Part shown: positions 8,002-17,347 of the stretch, one piece after another | Numbering within the stretch: the stretch's first letter is position 1 | Layout of the letters: the number at the start of each line of letters is the position of its first letter | NCBI GenBank assembly: GCA_027006055.1 | Contig: JALTKX010000259.1 | Coordinates: forward strand, 1-34,989 | From: Calditrichia bacterium | GTDB lineage: Bacteria; Calditrichota; Calditrichia; Calditrichales; J004 | DNA length: 34,989 nucleotides | Direction: 5' to 3' | Notes under the pieces: model-generated | Told to the model about the DNA's origin: nothing | The model's input: only the letters and a program-made list of their open reading frames with translations | The model's database searches: none | Program-made: the position numbers and the translations under genes

Positions 8002-9180
8002 ATGAAACAAAAAGGCAAAGTCGATCTGGTACTGGGTGTTGCGGTGTTCCTGCTCATAATCGCCGGGCCGCTGATGGTCTATTCCGCCAGCACCATTTTT
8101 GCCCAAAACCTTAAGGTGCCGCAACCGCCTGATTTCTTTTTTAAAAAGCAGATGTATTGGGCCTTCTTGTCCATAGTAGCTATTTTGGTAACGTCCCGGC
8201 TGAATGTCCGCTATTTTAACAGGCCTAAACTGATTGTCGCTATCAATGTTTTCTCTTTTATTTTGCTTTTGACTGTTTTGCTGGCGGGCAAGGAGACAAA
8301 GGGCGCCCATCGTTGGCTTAGTCTCGGTTTTGCCAATTTTCAGGTTTCGGAGCTGACCAAGCTGGCGGTTATCATGTTTTTTGCCCATTGGCTTAGCAGC
8401 CGGGATATGGCCGCGGGCCGCTACCGGGAAACCGCATTGCCCATGTTTATGGTGTTGGGCGGCAGCATGCTGCTGATAATGGTGCAGCCGGACCTGGGCA
8501 CGGCACTGCTGTTGGGAACCATCGCCATGACCATGGTTTTCGTAAGCCGCTTTAAGCTGAGCCATTTACTGGCCACGGTTTTACCGGCCATTCCGGTGGT
8601 GATAATTTATCTGGGATTGCGTCCCTATCAGTTGCAGCGTGTCCAAAACTGGTTTAAGGGGCTAAGCGACCCCCTGGCCGCTTCCTATCAGGTACGCCAA
8701 TCCATTGTGGCCATAGGCAGCGGGGGATTCAGCGGGCTTGGCTTTGGCGAAAGCAGGCAAAAGCTGCTCTTTTTACCGGACGCCCACACGGATTTTATTT
8801 TTTCCATCATCGCCGAAGAGATGGGGCTGATAGGCGCGACGATCATTCTGGGCGTTTTTATGCTTATCCTGTTTCGCGGCTTGCGTATTGCGCGCAAGGC
8901 GCCGGACGCCTACAGCCGGTTCCTGGCCTTTGGCCTGACCCTTAATATCGTGTTGTACGCCTTTATGAATATCGCGGTGGTTTCCGGCCTGGTGCCGGCA
9001 ACAGGTATTCCGATGCCTTTTATCAGTTACGGCGGGTCGCATATGCTTTTTATGGGCGTAAGCGTCGGCATATTGCTCGCCCTCAGCCGGACGGTGGCCG
9101 CGGAGCCCGGCATCGGTGGGATTGGGGATAATACCCTTTCCCGGCGGCAGGATCGTTTAACGCAAAGTCTGGTACGCTAA
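8002..9180 (+). CDS. ftsW: Septal peptidoglycan glycosyltransferase FtsW (SEDS family)
   Basis: The 392-residue SEDS-family membrane protein has about ten hydrophobic segments. It polymerises lipid II at the septum together with FtsI. Family features seen are KGAHRWLSLGFANFQVSELTK in the middle, VQPDLGTALLL, the AEEMGLIGA segment and the C-terminal PATGIPMPFISYGGSHML signature. The start lies one base after the murD stop and has no strong Shine-Dalgarno, so coupling to murD is likely. RodA is the alternative SEDS protein, but the position between murD and murG supports FtsW. Confidence 0.96.
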   Translation: MKQKGKVDLVLGVAVFLLIIAGPLMVYSASTIFAQNLKVPQPPDFFFKKQMYWAFLSIVAILVTSRLNVRYFNRPKLIVAINVFSFILLLTVLLAGKETKGAHRWLSLGFANFQVSELTKLAVIMFFAHWLSSRDMAAGRYRETALPMFMVLGGSMLLIMVQPDLGTALLLGTIAMTMVFVSRFKLSHLLATVLPAIPVVIIYLGLRPYQLQRVQNWFKGLSDPLAASYQVRQSIVAIGSGGFSGLGFGESRQKLLFLPDAHTDFIFSIIAEEMGLIGATIILGVFMLILFRGLRIARKAPDAYSRFLAFGLTLNIVLYAFMNIAVVSGLVPATGIPMPFISYGGSHMLFMGVSVGILLALSRTVAAEPGIGGIGDNTLSRRQDRLTQSLVR

Positions 9181-10290
9181 GTGGCGGAAAAATTACGTCT
9201 CGCTTTTGCGGGCGGAGGAACGGCGGGGCATTTATACCCGGCCCGAAACCTGTTAAAGCTCTTTGAAAACAGCGTCGCGTGCGAGGCCCTCTTTTTCGGT
9301 ACGGAAAAAGGCATTGAGGCGCGCCGGGTGCCCTCCTGGGGCTATCCCCTGCAGTTGTTGCCGGTGCGGGGTTTTCAGCGCCGGCTTACGGCCGCCAATC
9401 TTTCCTTTCCGTTTAGATTGTGGCAGTCGTTGCGCATAAGCCGGTCGGCCCTGCGGGCGTTCCGGCCGCATGTGGTGATAGGCACGGGGGGCTATGTGAT
9501 GGGGCCGGTTCTCAAGGCGGCGCTAAAGGAAGGGGCGCTTACGCTGATACAGGAGCAAAACAGCTACCCCGGCGTAACCACCCGCTTGCTGGCCGCCCGC
9601 GCACACAAGGTATATTGCGCCTATAAGGAGGCGGAGGATTTTTTACCGGGAGCGCGCTGCCGTATAGTGGCCAATCCGGTGTTGGCGCCGGAACGGCGGG
9701 AAGAGGCCGGAGCGGCGCGCGAGGCCTTTGAGCTGCACCCGGAACGGAAAACGGTTTTGGTTTTTGGCGGCAGTCTGGGGGCGGGCAGTATAAACAAGGC
9801 CCTGGCGGCCTGGCTGGAAGAAGAAAGCGAAAGGGACGTTCAGGTGATCTGGCAAACGGGAGAGCGTCAATATGAGCGTTACGCGCAAAAATTTGGCAAA
9901 AGAGCCGGCGTGCGTGTGGTGCCCTTTATCGAAAATATGTGGCGGGCCTATGCCGCCGCCGATTTTGCCGTTTGCCGCGCCGGAGCCATGAGCCTGGCGG
10001 AACTGGCCGTGGCCGGCGTTCCGGCGCTGTTGGTGCCCCTGGCCGCGGCGGCGGGCGATCATCAGACCCAAAACGCGCGGGCGCTGGAGGCCAGGGGGGC
10101 GGCGAGGGTACTGCGGGATGATGCTTCCCTGCCCGGAAAATTGAGCGCGGAACTTAAGCTTTGGCTGGATGACGAAGACCGGGTGCGGGATTATAAAAAA
10201 AACATGGCTGCCCTGGGCAACCCGCGGGCGGCGCAAGAAATAGTGGATGACATTTTAAATCTTTTAAAAGAAAAGAAAATCTGGTACTGA
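9181..10290 (+). CDS. murG: UDP-N-acetylglucosamine--undecaprenyl-P-P-MurNAc-pentapeptide GlcNAc transferase MurG
   Basis: The 369-residue GT28 glycosyltransferase is peripheral on the inner membrane and converts lipid I to lipid II. It starts with GTG directly after the ftsW stop. The N-terminal glycine loop reads GGGTAGHLYPA where the family usually has GGTGGH, a Gly-to-Ala change. The second loop is GGSLGAGSINKAL. The UDP-GlcNAc-binding part reads CRAGAMSLAELAVAGVPALL and ends with DHQTQNA. Length is typical. murC follows one base after the stop. Confidence 0.96.
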   Translation: MAEKLRLAFAGGGTAGHLYPARNLLKLFENSVACEALFFGTEKGIEARRVPSWGYPLQLLPVRGFQRRLTAANLSFPFRLWQSLRISRSALRAFRPHVVIGTGGYVMGPVLKAALKEGALTLIQEQNSYPGVTTRLLAARAHKVYCAYKEAEDFLPGARCRIVANPVLAPERREEAGAAREAFELHPERKTVLVFGGSLGAGSINKALAAWLEEESERDVQVIWQTGERQYERYAQKFGKRAGVRVVPFIENMWRAYAAADFAVCRAGAMSLAELAVAGVPALLVPLAAAAGDHQTQNARALEARGAARVLRDDASLPGKLSAELKLWLDDEDRVRDYKKNMAALGNPRAAQEIVDDILNLLKEKKIWY

Positions 10291-10291
10291 C

Positions 10292-11677
10292 ATGGCGCAC
10301 GGGAAAAAAGAAGAGATATACTTTATCGGGCTGGGTGGCGCCGGAATGAGCGCCCTGGCCGAGCTGCTGCTGGAATGGGGCTATGCCGTTTCCGGTTCGG
10401 ACAGGCAGGATAGCCCCGTTTTGGAACGCCTGCGCGGCATGGGGGCCACGGTCTATATCGGTCATGACGCATCGCAGCTATCCGCGGCCCGTCTGCTGGT
10501 TTACTCCTCGGCCGTGCCGGCGGACAATCCCGAGTTGCGCGCGGCGCGCGCGGCGGGCATCCCGTGCATTAAAAGGGCGGGCTTTCTGGGACAGCTCATG
10601 GTGGGGCATCGCGGTATTGCCGTGGCCGGAACCCACGGAAAAACCACCACCACTTCCATGATTGCCCATGTGTTTAAAAGCTGCGGCCTGGACCCCACGG
10701 CGGTGGTCGGGGGCACCATGAGTAACACCGGACGGGGCGCGCTTAGCGGTAATGGCAGCTATTTTATCACCGAGGCCGATGAATATGACCGTTCCTTTTT
10801 AACGCTCTATCCCCGTATTACGGTACTGACAAACCTGGAGGCGGATCATCTGGATATTTACGGGGATTTGGAAGAGCTGACGGCGACATTTAATGAATTT
10901 GTTAAACATACCCCCTTTACCGGGAAAATAATTTATAACGGCGAAGACCCTCAGCTTCTCCGGGCCATCGGCGGGGCATACGGGCGCACGCTTTCCTTCG
11001 GCCTGAAGGAAAACCTGGACTTGTATGCCGGCCATATCGGCGCCCATGAAGGGGGCAGCCGTTCCCATATATTTTACAGGGGCAAGCTGCTGGGCATGCT
11101 GGCGCTGAACCTTCCGGGGGAACACAATATTAAAAACGCGCTGGCCACCATAGGCGTGGCCCTGGAGTGCGGCCTCTCCTTTGCGGAAATAAGCACGGCC
11201 CTGGAGACCTTTGCCGGCGTTGAACGACGTTTTCAGTTTAAGGGCGGCGTTAAGGATTGCCTGTTTTATGATGATTACGCCCATCACCCCACGGAGGTGG
11301 AGGCGGCCCTGCGGGCGGCGCGGGCGGGTTGGTCCCGGCGCCTGGTGGTTTTGTTTCAGCCACACCTCTTTTCGCGCACGCGTGACTTTTACCGGGAGTT
11401 TGCCCGGGCGCTGGATGTGGCCGATTTTGTTTTACTGGCTCCCGTTTATCCCGCGCGGGAAGAGCCCCTGCCCGGCGTATCCTCAAGCCTGATCGGGGAA
11501 GAACTGCGCAAGCCGCATAAGGTGATTGCACACAACGGCGAAATCGTTGACGCCCTGGCGGAACAGTGCCGTCCGGGAGATTTGGTGCTGGCCATGGGCG
11601 CGGGCGATATCTGGAAATATGAGATGGAGACGATCAGGCTGTTAAGGGAAAAAGGTTTTCCCGGAGGAGGCGCGTGA
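10292..11677 (+). CDS. murC: UDP-N-acetylmuramate--L-alanine ligase MurC
   Basis: The 461-residue cytoplasmic Mur ligase adds L-Ala to UDP-MurNAc, the first stem-peptide step. It has an N-terminal nucleotide-sugar motif (FIGLGGAGMSALAEL), the MurC-type P-loop G113-THGKTT119 (His where the other Mur ligases here have Asn), EADEYDRSFL, and the C-terminal DDYAHHPTEV and LFQPHLFSRT motifs. The TGA stop shares its last base with the ATG of ftsQ. Length and motifs are normal. As in many dcw clusters, it lies after murG. Confidence 0.97.
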   Translation: MAHGKKEEIYFIGLGGAGMSALAELLLEWGYAVSGSDRQDSPVLERLRGMGATVYIGHDASQLSAARLLVYSSAVPADNPELRAARAAGIPCIKRAGFLGQLMVGHRGIAVAGTHGKTTTTSMIAHVFKSCGLDPTAVVGGTMSNTGRGALSGNGSYFITEADEYDRSFLTLYPRITVLTNLEADHLDIYGDLEELTATFNEFVKHTPFTGKIIYNGEDPQLLRAIGGAYGRTLSFGLKENLDLYAGHIGAHEGGSRSHIFYRGKLLGMLALNLPGEHNIKNALATIGVALECGLSFAEISTALETFAGVERRFQFKGGVKDCLFYDDYAHHPTEVEAALRAARAGWSRRLVVLFQPHLFSRTRDFYREFARALDVADFVLLAPVYPAREEPLPGVSSSLIGEELRKPHKVIAHNGEIVDALAEQCRPGDLVLAMGAGDIWKYEMETIRLLREKGFPGGGA

Positions 11678-12489
11678 TGGCGGTTCAACAAAAAACAATC
11701 CGGCGCGCGCCACTAAAAAAGAAGAAGCGGCGCAGCCTGAAGGCCGGGGTCTGGTATGTGCTTATGCTCACCGCCCTCAGCCTGCTGGCCTGGGGATATC
11801 ACTCTTTTGACAGCTATCTGCAAACGGCAACCGGAAAATTTGAGCTGGAAAGCATTAAGGTAAGCGGCAATGACATCTTAAGCCGCGCCGATGTGCTGAA
11901 GCTGCTGGGCCTGCCGGCCAGGGGGCAAAAACTGCTGGCAATTAATCCGGCGGATGTGCGCAAAAAACTTTTAAAGTCGCCCTTTGTTAAGTCGGCCTCG
12001 GCCGTGCACAGCCTGCCGTCCACCCTGCGTATCCATGTGGTGGAGCGCAAGCCGCTGGCCTTTTTATATGGCCGGGGGCTGAACCTGGTGGATAGGGAGG
12101 GTTTTATCATGCCCGTGCCCGCCCTTTCACGGGTGTGGAACCTGCCGGTTATCCGTAATGTGCCGGGACGTTTGGGCATTCAGGGGGCGGTGAGCACCGC
12201 GCCCGGTGTGCACAGGGCCGTGGCCATGATCGACTGGATAAACCGCCTGGACGCGCCGTTGCCGCAATTGATTTCGGAACTGGACTTCTCGCCGGGCACC
12301 TATCTCAACCTCTATCTGCGGGACGGACGCACCGTTTTACGCGTAAGTGAAAAGGGCTATAAAAAACAACTTTACAAGGCGGCCGGTTTTTTTAAGGACT
12401 ATGTGGATTTTAAAAAAAAGCAGCGCCCGGCCTACATCGATCTGCGTTTTGATAACCAGATTGTGGTCGGGGAAAGAACAAAAAGTTAA
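11677..12489 (+). CDS. ftsQ: Cell division protein FtsQ (POTRA domain)
   Basis: This is a bitopic protein of 270 residues from ATG 11677. A strongly basic cytoplasmic N-terminus (PLKKKKRRSLK) is followed by one TM helix (about 25-42). A POTRA domain follows (FELESIKVSGNDILSRADVLKLLGL onward, about 55-125), then an FtsQ/DivIB beta domain. FtsQ links FtsL and FtsB to the divisome in the periplasm. The track starts at GTG 11674, but GGAGGAGG ends at 11670, so ATG 11677 has the better spacing (6 bases). The start overlaps the murC stop by one base. Confidence 0.92.
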   Translation: MAVQQKTIRRAPLKKKKRRSLKAGVWYVLMLTALSLLAWGYHSFDSYLQTATGKFELESIKVSGNDILSRADVLKLLGLPARGQKLLAINPADVRKKLLKSPFVKSASAVHSLPSTLRIHVVERKPLAFLYGRGLNLVDREGFIMPVPALSRVWNLPVIRNVPGRLGIQGAVSTAPGVHRAVAMIDWINRLDAPLPQLISELDFSPGTYLNLYLRDGRTVLRVSEKGYKKQLYKAAGFFKDYVDFKKKQRPAYIDLRFDNQIVVGERTKS

Positions 12490-12507
12490 ACAGGTGAAAT
12501 CATTCCT

Positions 12508-13740
12508 ATGAAGAAAGAGGATATCATTGTCGGTCTGGACATCGGCACAACAAAAATAGCGGCGGTGGTGGGCCGCCTGGATGAATACGGACGGCTGAAT
12601 ATCGTCGGCGTGGGGCATTCGCCCTCGCAGGGCTTGCGGCGCGGGGTGGTCATCAATATCAACCAAACCGTGGCTTCCATACAAAAGGCGATAGAAGAGG
12701 CGGAACTGATGGCCGGCCAGCCCATTACCCGCGTCTATGCCGGCATCGCCGGAGATCATATCCGTTCCATCAACAGCACGGGCGTTATTTCCATAACCAA
12801 TGAAGATAAAATAGTAACCGAGGACGACGTGGAACGGGTGCTGGAAACGGCGCGGGCCATCGCCCTGCCCATGGACAGGGAAGTGCTGCATGTGCTGCCC
12901 CAGGAATATACGGTGGATACCCAGCCCGGCATCAAGGACCCGGTGGGGATGTCCTGTACCCGCCTGGAAGCGGAAGTGCATATTGTAACCGCCGCCGCCG
13001 CCGCCGCCCATAATATCATTAATTGCATCCGGCAGGCGGGCTACGATGTGGCCGATATCGTGCTGGAGCCCTACGCCTCCAGCCTGGCCGTTTTAGAAGA
13101 CGACGAGCGGGCCCTGGGGGTGGGTATTGTGGATATCGGCGGCGGCACCACCGATATCGCCATCTTTTTTGACGGCAGCATACGCTATACCTCGGTTATC
13201 GGCTTGGGCGGGGAGCATGTCACGGCCGATATCTCCCACGGACTACACACCTCCCGGGAACAGGCGGAAGAGATAAAGAAAAAGCATGGGGTGGCTTTTC
13301 AGGGACTTTTGGAAGAAGATGAGCTTATCCGGGTGCCCGGAGTGGGCGGGCGCAAGCCGCGCGAGATATCGCGGGCCGTACTTTCGGGGATCATCCAGCC
13401 GCGCATGTCGGAAATGCTGGCCCTGGCCATGCGGGAAATGGAAAAGTCCAACATTGTGGACTATCTGGGCGCCGGCATTGTTTTTACGGGCGGCGCGGCG
13501 ATGCTGGAAGGGCTGGAGGAACTGGCCGAGCGGGAGTTGGGCATGCCGGTTAAAATAGGCAAGCCGCACATCAACGGCGGCCTGGTGGAAAGCGTGGACA
13601 GCCCCATGTATGCCACGGGAGTGGGGCTGCTGCAATATGCCATCCTTTACCGGGATCAGGAGATGGAGGACCCCGATGACAAGGGCATCGGTTGGGTGAT
13701 GAGCCGTTTACGGCGCTTTTTTGAAGATTTGTTTAATTAA
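12508..13740 (+). CDS. ftsA: Cell division protein FtsA (actin-like Z-ring membrane tether)
   Basis: The 410-residue actin/Hsp70-fold ATPase anchors FtsZ filaments to the inner membrane. The phosphate-1 loop is [14 protein letters not shown] near the N-terminus, the 1C domain lies at about 85-165, and phosphate-2 is [13 protein letters not shown] near residue 210. The last residues ([14 protein letters not shown]) form an amphipathic, basic and aromatic helix that fits the FtsA membrane-targeting sequence. TAAACAGGT precedes ATG 12508 with a 12-base gap, as before murE. ftsZ follows after 74 bases. Confidence 0.97.
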   Translation: MKKEDIIVGLDIGTTKIAAVVGRLDEYGRLNIVGVGHSPSQGLRRGVVININQTVASIQKAIEEAELMAGQPITRVYAGIAGDHIRSINSTGVISITNEDKIVTEDDVERVLETARAIALPMDREVLHVLPQEYTVDTQPGIKDPVGMSCTRLEAEVHIVTAAAAAAHNIINCIRQAGYDVADIVLEPYASSLAVLEDDERALGVGIVDIGGGTTDIAIFFDGSIRYTSVIGLGGEHVTADISHGLHTSREQAEEIKKKHGVAFQGLLEEDELIRVPGVGGRKPREISRAVLSGIIQPRMSEMLALAMREMEKSNIVDYLGAGIVFTGGAAMLEGLEELAERELGMPVKIGKPHINGGLVESVDSPMYATGVGLLQYAILYRDQEMEDPDDKGIGWVMSRLRRFFEDLFN

Positions 13741-13747
13741 AAAATTA

Positions 13748-13769
13748 CTGTCGTCAAAGGCGATGACAG
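13748..13769 (+). promoter_or_regulatory. Hairpin in the ftsA-ftsZ gap
   Basis: CTGTCGTC (13748-13755) pairs with GATGACAG (13762-13769), giving 8 bp with one G-T wobble around the loop AAAGGC. No T-run follows, so it is unlikely to terminate. Further on, GTTTTACAAAAC is a short inverted repeat just before the ftsZ ribosome-binding site (GGGAGA). The 74-base gap is the largest inside the operon. It could adjust ftsZ expression by RNA processing or a local promoter, which is inference. Confidence 0.4.
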
Positions 13770-13814
13770 GGTATGAATGTTTAAAAGGATTGTTTTACAA
13801 AACGGGAGAAAGTA

Positions 13815-15020
13815 ATGATACAGTTTGACGCGTCTGCCGAGCAGGCAGCAAAGATAAAGGTGGTAGGGGTCGGCGGAGCCGGCGGTAATGCCATCAACGG
13901 TATGATTGAAGCCGGTTTGTCCGGCGTGGAGTTCATCGTCGTCAATACCGACGCGCAGGATTTGGAAAAAAATCTGGCGCCGAACAAAATCCAGATAGGC
14001 AAGTCGCTGACCAAGGGTCTGGGCGCCGGCGCCAACCCGGAGTTTGGCATGCGGGCCATCGAGGAGGATAAGGAGATTGTGGTTAACGCCCTGAACGGCG
14101 CGGATATGGTTTTTGTGACCTGCGGCATGGGCGGCGGTACGGGCACGGGCGCGGCCCCGGTGGTGGCCGAGGTGGCCAAGGACCTGGGCGCGTTGACCGT
14201 GGGCATTGTAACCACGCCCTTTATGTTTGAAGGCCCGGTGCGTTCACGTAACGCGGAAAAGGGCATTAGCGTTATGCGCGAACGGGTGGATACCATGCTG
14301 GTGATTCCCAATGAGCGTATCTTTTCCATCATAGATAAAAAGACCTCCGTGGTGGAGGCGTTTCAACAGGTGGATTCCATCCTGATGGAAGCCACGCGCA
14401 GTATCTCCGATCTGATCAATGTGCATGGCTATATTAATCTTGATTTTGCCGATGTGCGCACCATTATGGCCGGCATGGGCGACGCCCTTATGGGCAGCGG
14501 CATGGCCAACGGCGAAAACCGGGCCCTGGCGGCGGCGGAGCAGGCCATTACCAGCCCGCTGCTGGATGGCGCCGAAGTGAGCGGCGCGCGCGGGGTGCTG
14601 ATCAATATTACCGGCAGCAGCTCGCTGAGCATGTTTGAGGTCGGCGAGGCCGCTTCCTTGATACAACAGGCCAGCGGCGACGGCGCCAATGTCATCTGGG
14701 GCATGGTGATTGACGAGGACATGGGCGATCAGCTCCGGGTGACGGTCATTGCCACCGGCTTTAACCGAGACGCCCAATTGGCCGATCAGATGCAGAAACC
14801 CAAGAAAACCGTGGAAAAGGCCATCCTGAGCGGCAATGATTTTGAACCCAATGATTTTGAGGAACTGGATAAGCCCACCTTTAAGCGGGAGCGGAAAAAG
14901 ATAGACCCGCTTAAGCGCGGCGGATCGCTGCCGCTTTTTTCCTTTGATGAGGAGGAAGCCCTGCCGGAAGGGCCGGATAACCTGGATATCCCCACCTTTC
15001 TGCGTAAGCAAATCGACTAA
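13815..15020 (+). CDS. ftsZ: Cell division GTPase FtsZ
   Basis: The 401-residue tubulin homologue forms the Z-ring. It has the N-terminal GVGGAGGNAIN motif and the GTP signature loop GGGTGTG at 106-112. The T7 loop (NLDFADVRTIM, near 215) supplies the catalytic acidic residues to the neighbouring subunit. A variable linker rich in Asp, Glu and Lys (about 320-385) leads to the C-terminal peptide DIPTFLRKQ, the binding site for FtsA. ATG 13815 has GGGAGA upstream. The gene closes the dcw operon and is followed by a strong terminator. Confidence 0.98.
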   Translation: MIQFDASAEQAAKIKVVGVGGAGGNAINGMIEAGLSGVEFIVVNTDAQDLEKNLAPNKIQIGKSLTKGLGAGANPEFGMRAIEEDKEIVVNALNGADMVFVTCGMGGGTGTGAAPVVAEVAKDLGALTVGIVTTPFMFEGPVRSRNAEKGISVMRERVDTMLVIPNERIFSIIDKKTSVVEAFQQVDSILMEATRSISDLINVHGYINLDFADVRTIMAGMGDALMGSGMANGENRALAAAEQAITSPLLDGAEVSGARGVLINITGSSSLSMFEVGEAASLIQQASGDGANVIWGMVIDEDMGDQLRVTVIATGFNRDAQLADQMQKPKKTVEKAILSGNDFEPNDFEELDKPTFKRERKKIDPLKRGGSLPLFSFDEEEALPEGPDNLDIPTFLRKQID

Positions 15021-15058
15021 ACAATCCTAAGGAAAGAGTCTCTCCCGTCTCTTTCACT

Positions 15059-15093
15059 ATCACACCCGGCCGATCCGCCGGGTGTGATTTTTT
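15059..15093 (+). terminator. Intrinsic terminator of the dcw operon
   Basis: A 12-bp perfect stem (15059-15070 with 15077-15088, core CACACCCGGC) closes a 6-base loop and is followed by TTTTTT. It lies about 40 bases after ftsZ. On the minus strand no T-run follows the stem, so it acts for the + strand only. Confidence 0.93.
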
Positions 15094-15135
15094 ATATAGT
15101 TTTTCCGGGGCCTCCCTTTTTTTCGCTCTTTTTCC

Positions 15136-17265
15136 CTAGGGCCTTACCTGTAACTGATACATGATAAAGCTCCACATATCGGTATATTCATCAATGATTT
15201 TGGCCGTGGGCTTGCCCGCGCCGTGACCGGCCTTGGTTTCTATGCGGATAAGGATGGGCGCCTCGCCGGCCTGGGCGGCCTGCAGGGCGGCGGCAAATTT
15301 AAAGGAATGGGCCGGAACCACCCGGTCGTCATGATCGGCGGTGGTTACCATGGTGGCCGGATAGCTAACGCCGGGCCTGATATTATGCAGGGGAGAGTAA
15401 GCGTACAGATAGTCAAACATCTCCTTGCTGTCATCGCTACGGCCGTAGTCGCTGGCCCAGGCCCAGCCGATGGTAAATTTATGATAGCGCAGCATATCCA
15501 ACACGCCCACGCCGGGGATGGCCGCCTTAAACAAATCCGGGCGCTGGGTCAAACTGGCCCCCACCAGAAGGCCGCCATTGGAACGGCCGTAAATAGCCAG
15601 CTTTTCCGGGCGGGTATATTTTTCAGAGATCAGATACTCCGCCGCCGCGATAAAATCATCAAATACGTTTTGCTTGTTCATTTTTATACCCGCCTTGTGC
15701 CAGGCCTCGCCGTATTCCCCGCCGCCACGGATGTTGGGCACGGCATACACAAAACCGCTTTCCAGCAACACCAGATTGACCACGCTAAAACGCGGGGTGA
15801 TGCTGATGTTAAAACCGCCGTAGCCATATAAAAGCGTGGGATTGTTGCCGTCACGCTCCAGTCCCTTTTTATGGACAATAAACATGGGGATTTTTGTGCC
15901 GTCCCTGCTGGTGTAAAAAACCTGCCGGGTTTCATAATCCTCGGCCTTAAAGGTGAGTTTCGGCTTATGATAAACCCGGGAGCTTCCGTCGGGCACATCA
16001 TAGCGGTAAATGGTTGTGGGAAAGGTGAAGGAGGAAAAGCTGTAGTAGGCGGTGGGCTTGTCCCTGCTGCCGCTGATGGCGCCCACGGTGCCTATGCCCG
16101 GCAGAGCCAGGGTTCCTTCTTCCCGGCCGTTCATGTCGTACAGATGCACCGCGCTTTTAACGTCTTCCATATATACGGCGGCAATCTTTCCTCCGGTAAG
16201 CGTAACGCTTTTCAGTACATTTTTTCCCTCGGGAATCACCGTAACCCATTTTTCGGGTCTGGGATCGCGGGTGCTTATGCGCACAAGGCGCCAGCGGGGG
16301 GCGCCGTTGGTGGTTAATACCAGTAGTTGATCGCCCACATTGTCGATGACGGTGTATTCATAGTCAAAACCCTTGACGGCCGGTTTCGGGGAAGAACCTT
16401 TTTTCGCGAGGTCCTGCACAAACAATGCCGAGCCGCTGGTGCCTTCCGATTGGTAGATAATAAGAAAACGCTCGTCATCGGTGGTTTGGGCGTAGTGGGT
16501 ACGCTGCGGATGCCCTTTGGACTTAAAGATCAGCCTGTCCTCGCTTTGCGGGGTGCCCAGGGTATGGTAGTAGACCATGTGGTATTCATTTTTAGCGGAA
16601 AAGATATGCCCCTTTTTGGGAGCGGCATAGCGGCTGTAGTAAAAGCCGTTCCCATGCCAGGCCATGGATGAAAATTTAACCCATTGCAGGTGGTCGCTCA
16701 GTAGGCGCCGTTTTTCTATATCCATTACAAAAATTTCATTCCAGTCGGAACCGGAGTGGGCGATGGCGTAGGCGGCATAGCGGGCCTCCTTGTCCACGGA
16801 AAAACCGCGCAGGGCCACGGTACCGTCCTTGGAAAAGGTGTTGGGGTCCAAAAAGACCTCGGGCGCGCCTTCTTCCCCCTTTTGGATGTAGATGACCGAC
16901 TGGTTTTGCATGCCGTCATTTTTGGAAAAAAAGATATAGTTGCCTTTTTGAAAGGGAACGCCGAACTTGGGAAAATCCCACAACGCCTGAAGACGCTTAC
17001 GGATTTTATCGCGAAAGGGGATTTGCTCCAGATAGTGGTTGGTTACCGCGTTTTCCGCCTTTACCCATTCCAGGGTTTCCAGAGAGTTATCATCCTCCAG
17101 CCAGCGGTAAGGGTCTTCCACCCGGACGCCAAAGTAGACGTCGCTGCTATCCACCTTCTTTGTCGCGGGATAGGGATCGGTTCTAATGGGCGGAAAGCCG
17201 GAACTGTCGCACGCCGCAAGAAGGGCGATAAGTAAAATGCCTAAGAGGGGTGTAAGAATACGCAT
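15136..17265 (-). CDS. Prolyl oligopeptidase (S9A family), predicted lipoprotein
   Basis: The 709-residue serine peptidase should cleave short peptides after proline. A lipoprotein signal (lipobox LAAC, lipid Cys19) suggests it is exported and membrane-anchored; Asp at +2 would mean inner-membrane retention under the E. coli rule, which may not hold here. DPYRWLEDDNSLETLEWV opens the S9A N-terminal region, followed by the beta-propeller and a C-terminal hydrolase domain. The catalytic triad is visible: S562 in YGRSNGG, D646 in ADHDDR and H681 in AGHGAGKP, matching the order and spacing of porcine POP. AGGAG precedes the ATG. The stop is TAG. It is the last gene of the minus-strand block. Confidence 0.93.
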   Translation of the reverse strand: MRILTPLLGILLIALLAACDSSGFPPIRTDPYPATKKVDSSDVYFGVRVEDPYRWLEDDNSLETLEWVKAENAVTNHYLEQIPFRDKIRKRLQALWDFPKFGVPFQKGNYIFFSKNDGMQNQSVIYIQKGEEGAPEVFLDPNTFSKDGTVALRGFSVDKEARYAAYAIAHSGSDWNEIFVMDIEKRRLLSDHLQWVKFSSMAWHGNGFYYSRYAAPKKGHIFSAKNEYHMVYYHTLGTPQSEDRLIFKSKGHPQRTHYAQTTDDERFLIIYQSEGTSGSALFVQDLAKKGSSPKPAVKGFDYEYTVIDNVGDQLLVLTTNGAPRWRLVRISTRDPRPEKWVTVIPEGKNVLKSVTLTGGKIAAVYMEDVKSAVHLYDMNGREEGTLALPGIGTVGAISGSRDKPTAYYSFSSFTFPTTIYRYDVPDGSSRVYHKPKLTFKAEDYETRQVFYTSRDGTKIPMFIVHKKGLERDGNNPTLLYGYGGFNISITPRFSVVNLVLLESGFVYAVPNIRGGGEYGEAWHKAGIKMNKQNVFDDFIAAAEYLISEKYTRPEKLAIYGRSNGGLLVGASLTQRPDLFKAAIPGVGVLDMLRYHKFTIGWAWASDYGRSDDSKEMFDYLYAYSPLHNIRPGVSYPATMVTTADHDDRVVPAHSFKFAAALQAAQAGEAPILIRIETKAGHGAGKPTAKIIDEYTDMWSFIMYQLQVRP

Positions 17266-17347
17266 GATCTGTTCTCCTGAAAATGGCGGTATGAATGACT
17301 AATATACGCTTCCGGGGAATAAAAAAACAGGGTGCGGCGGCAAGGGC

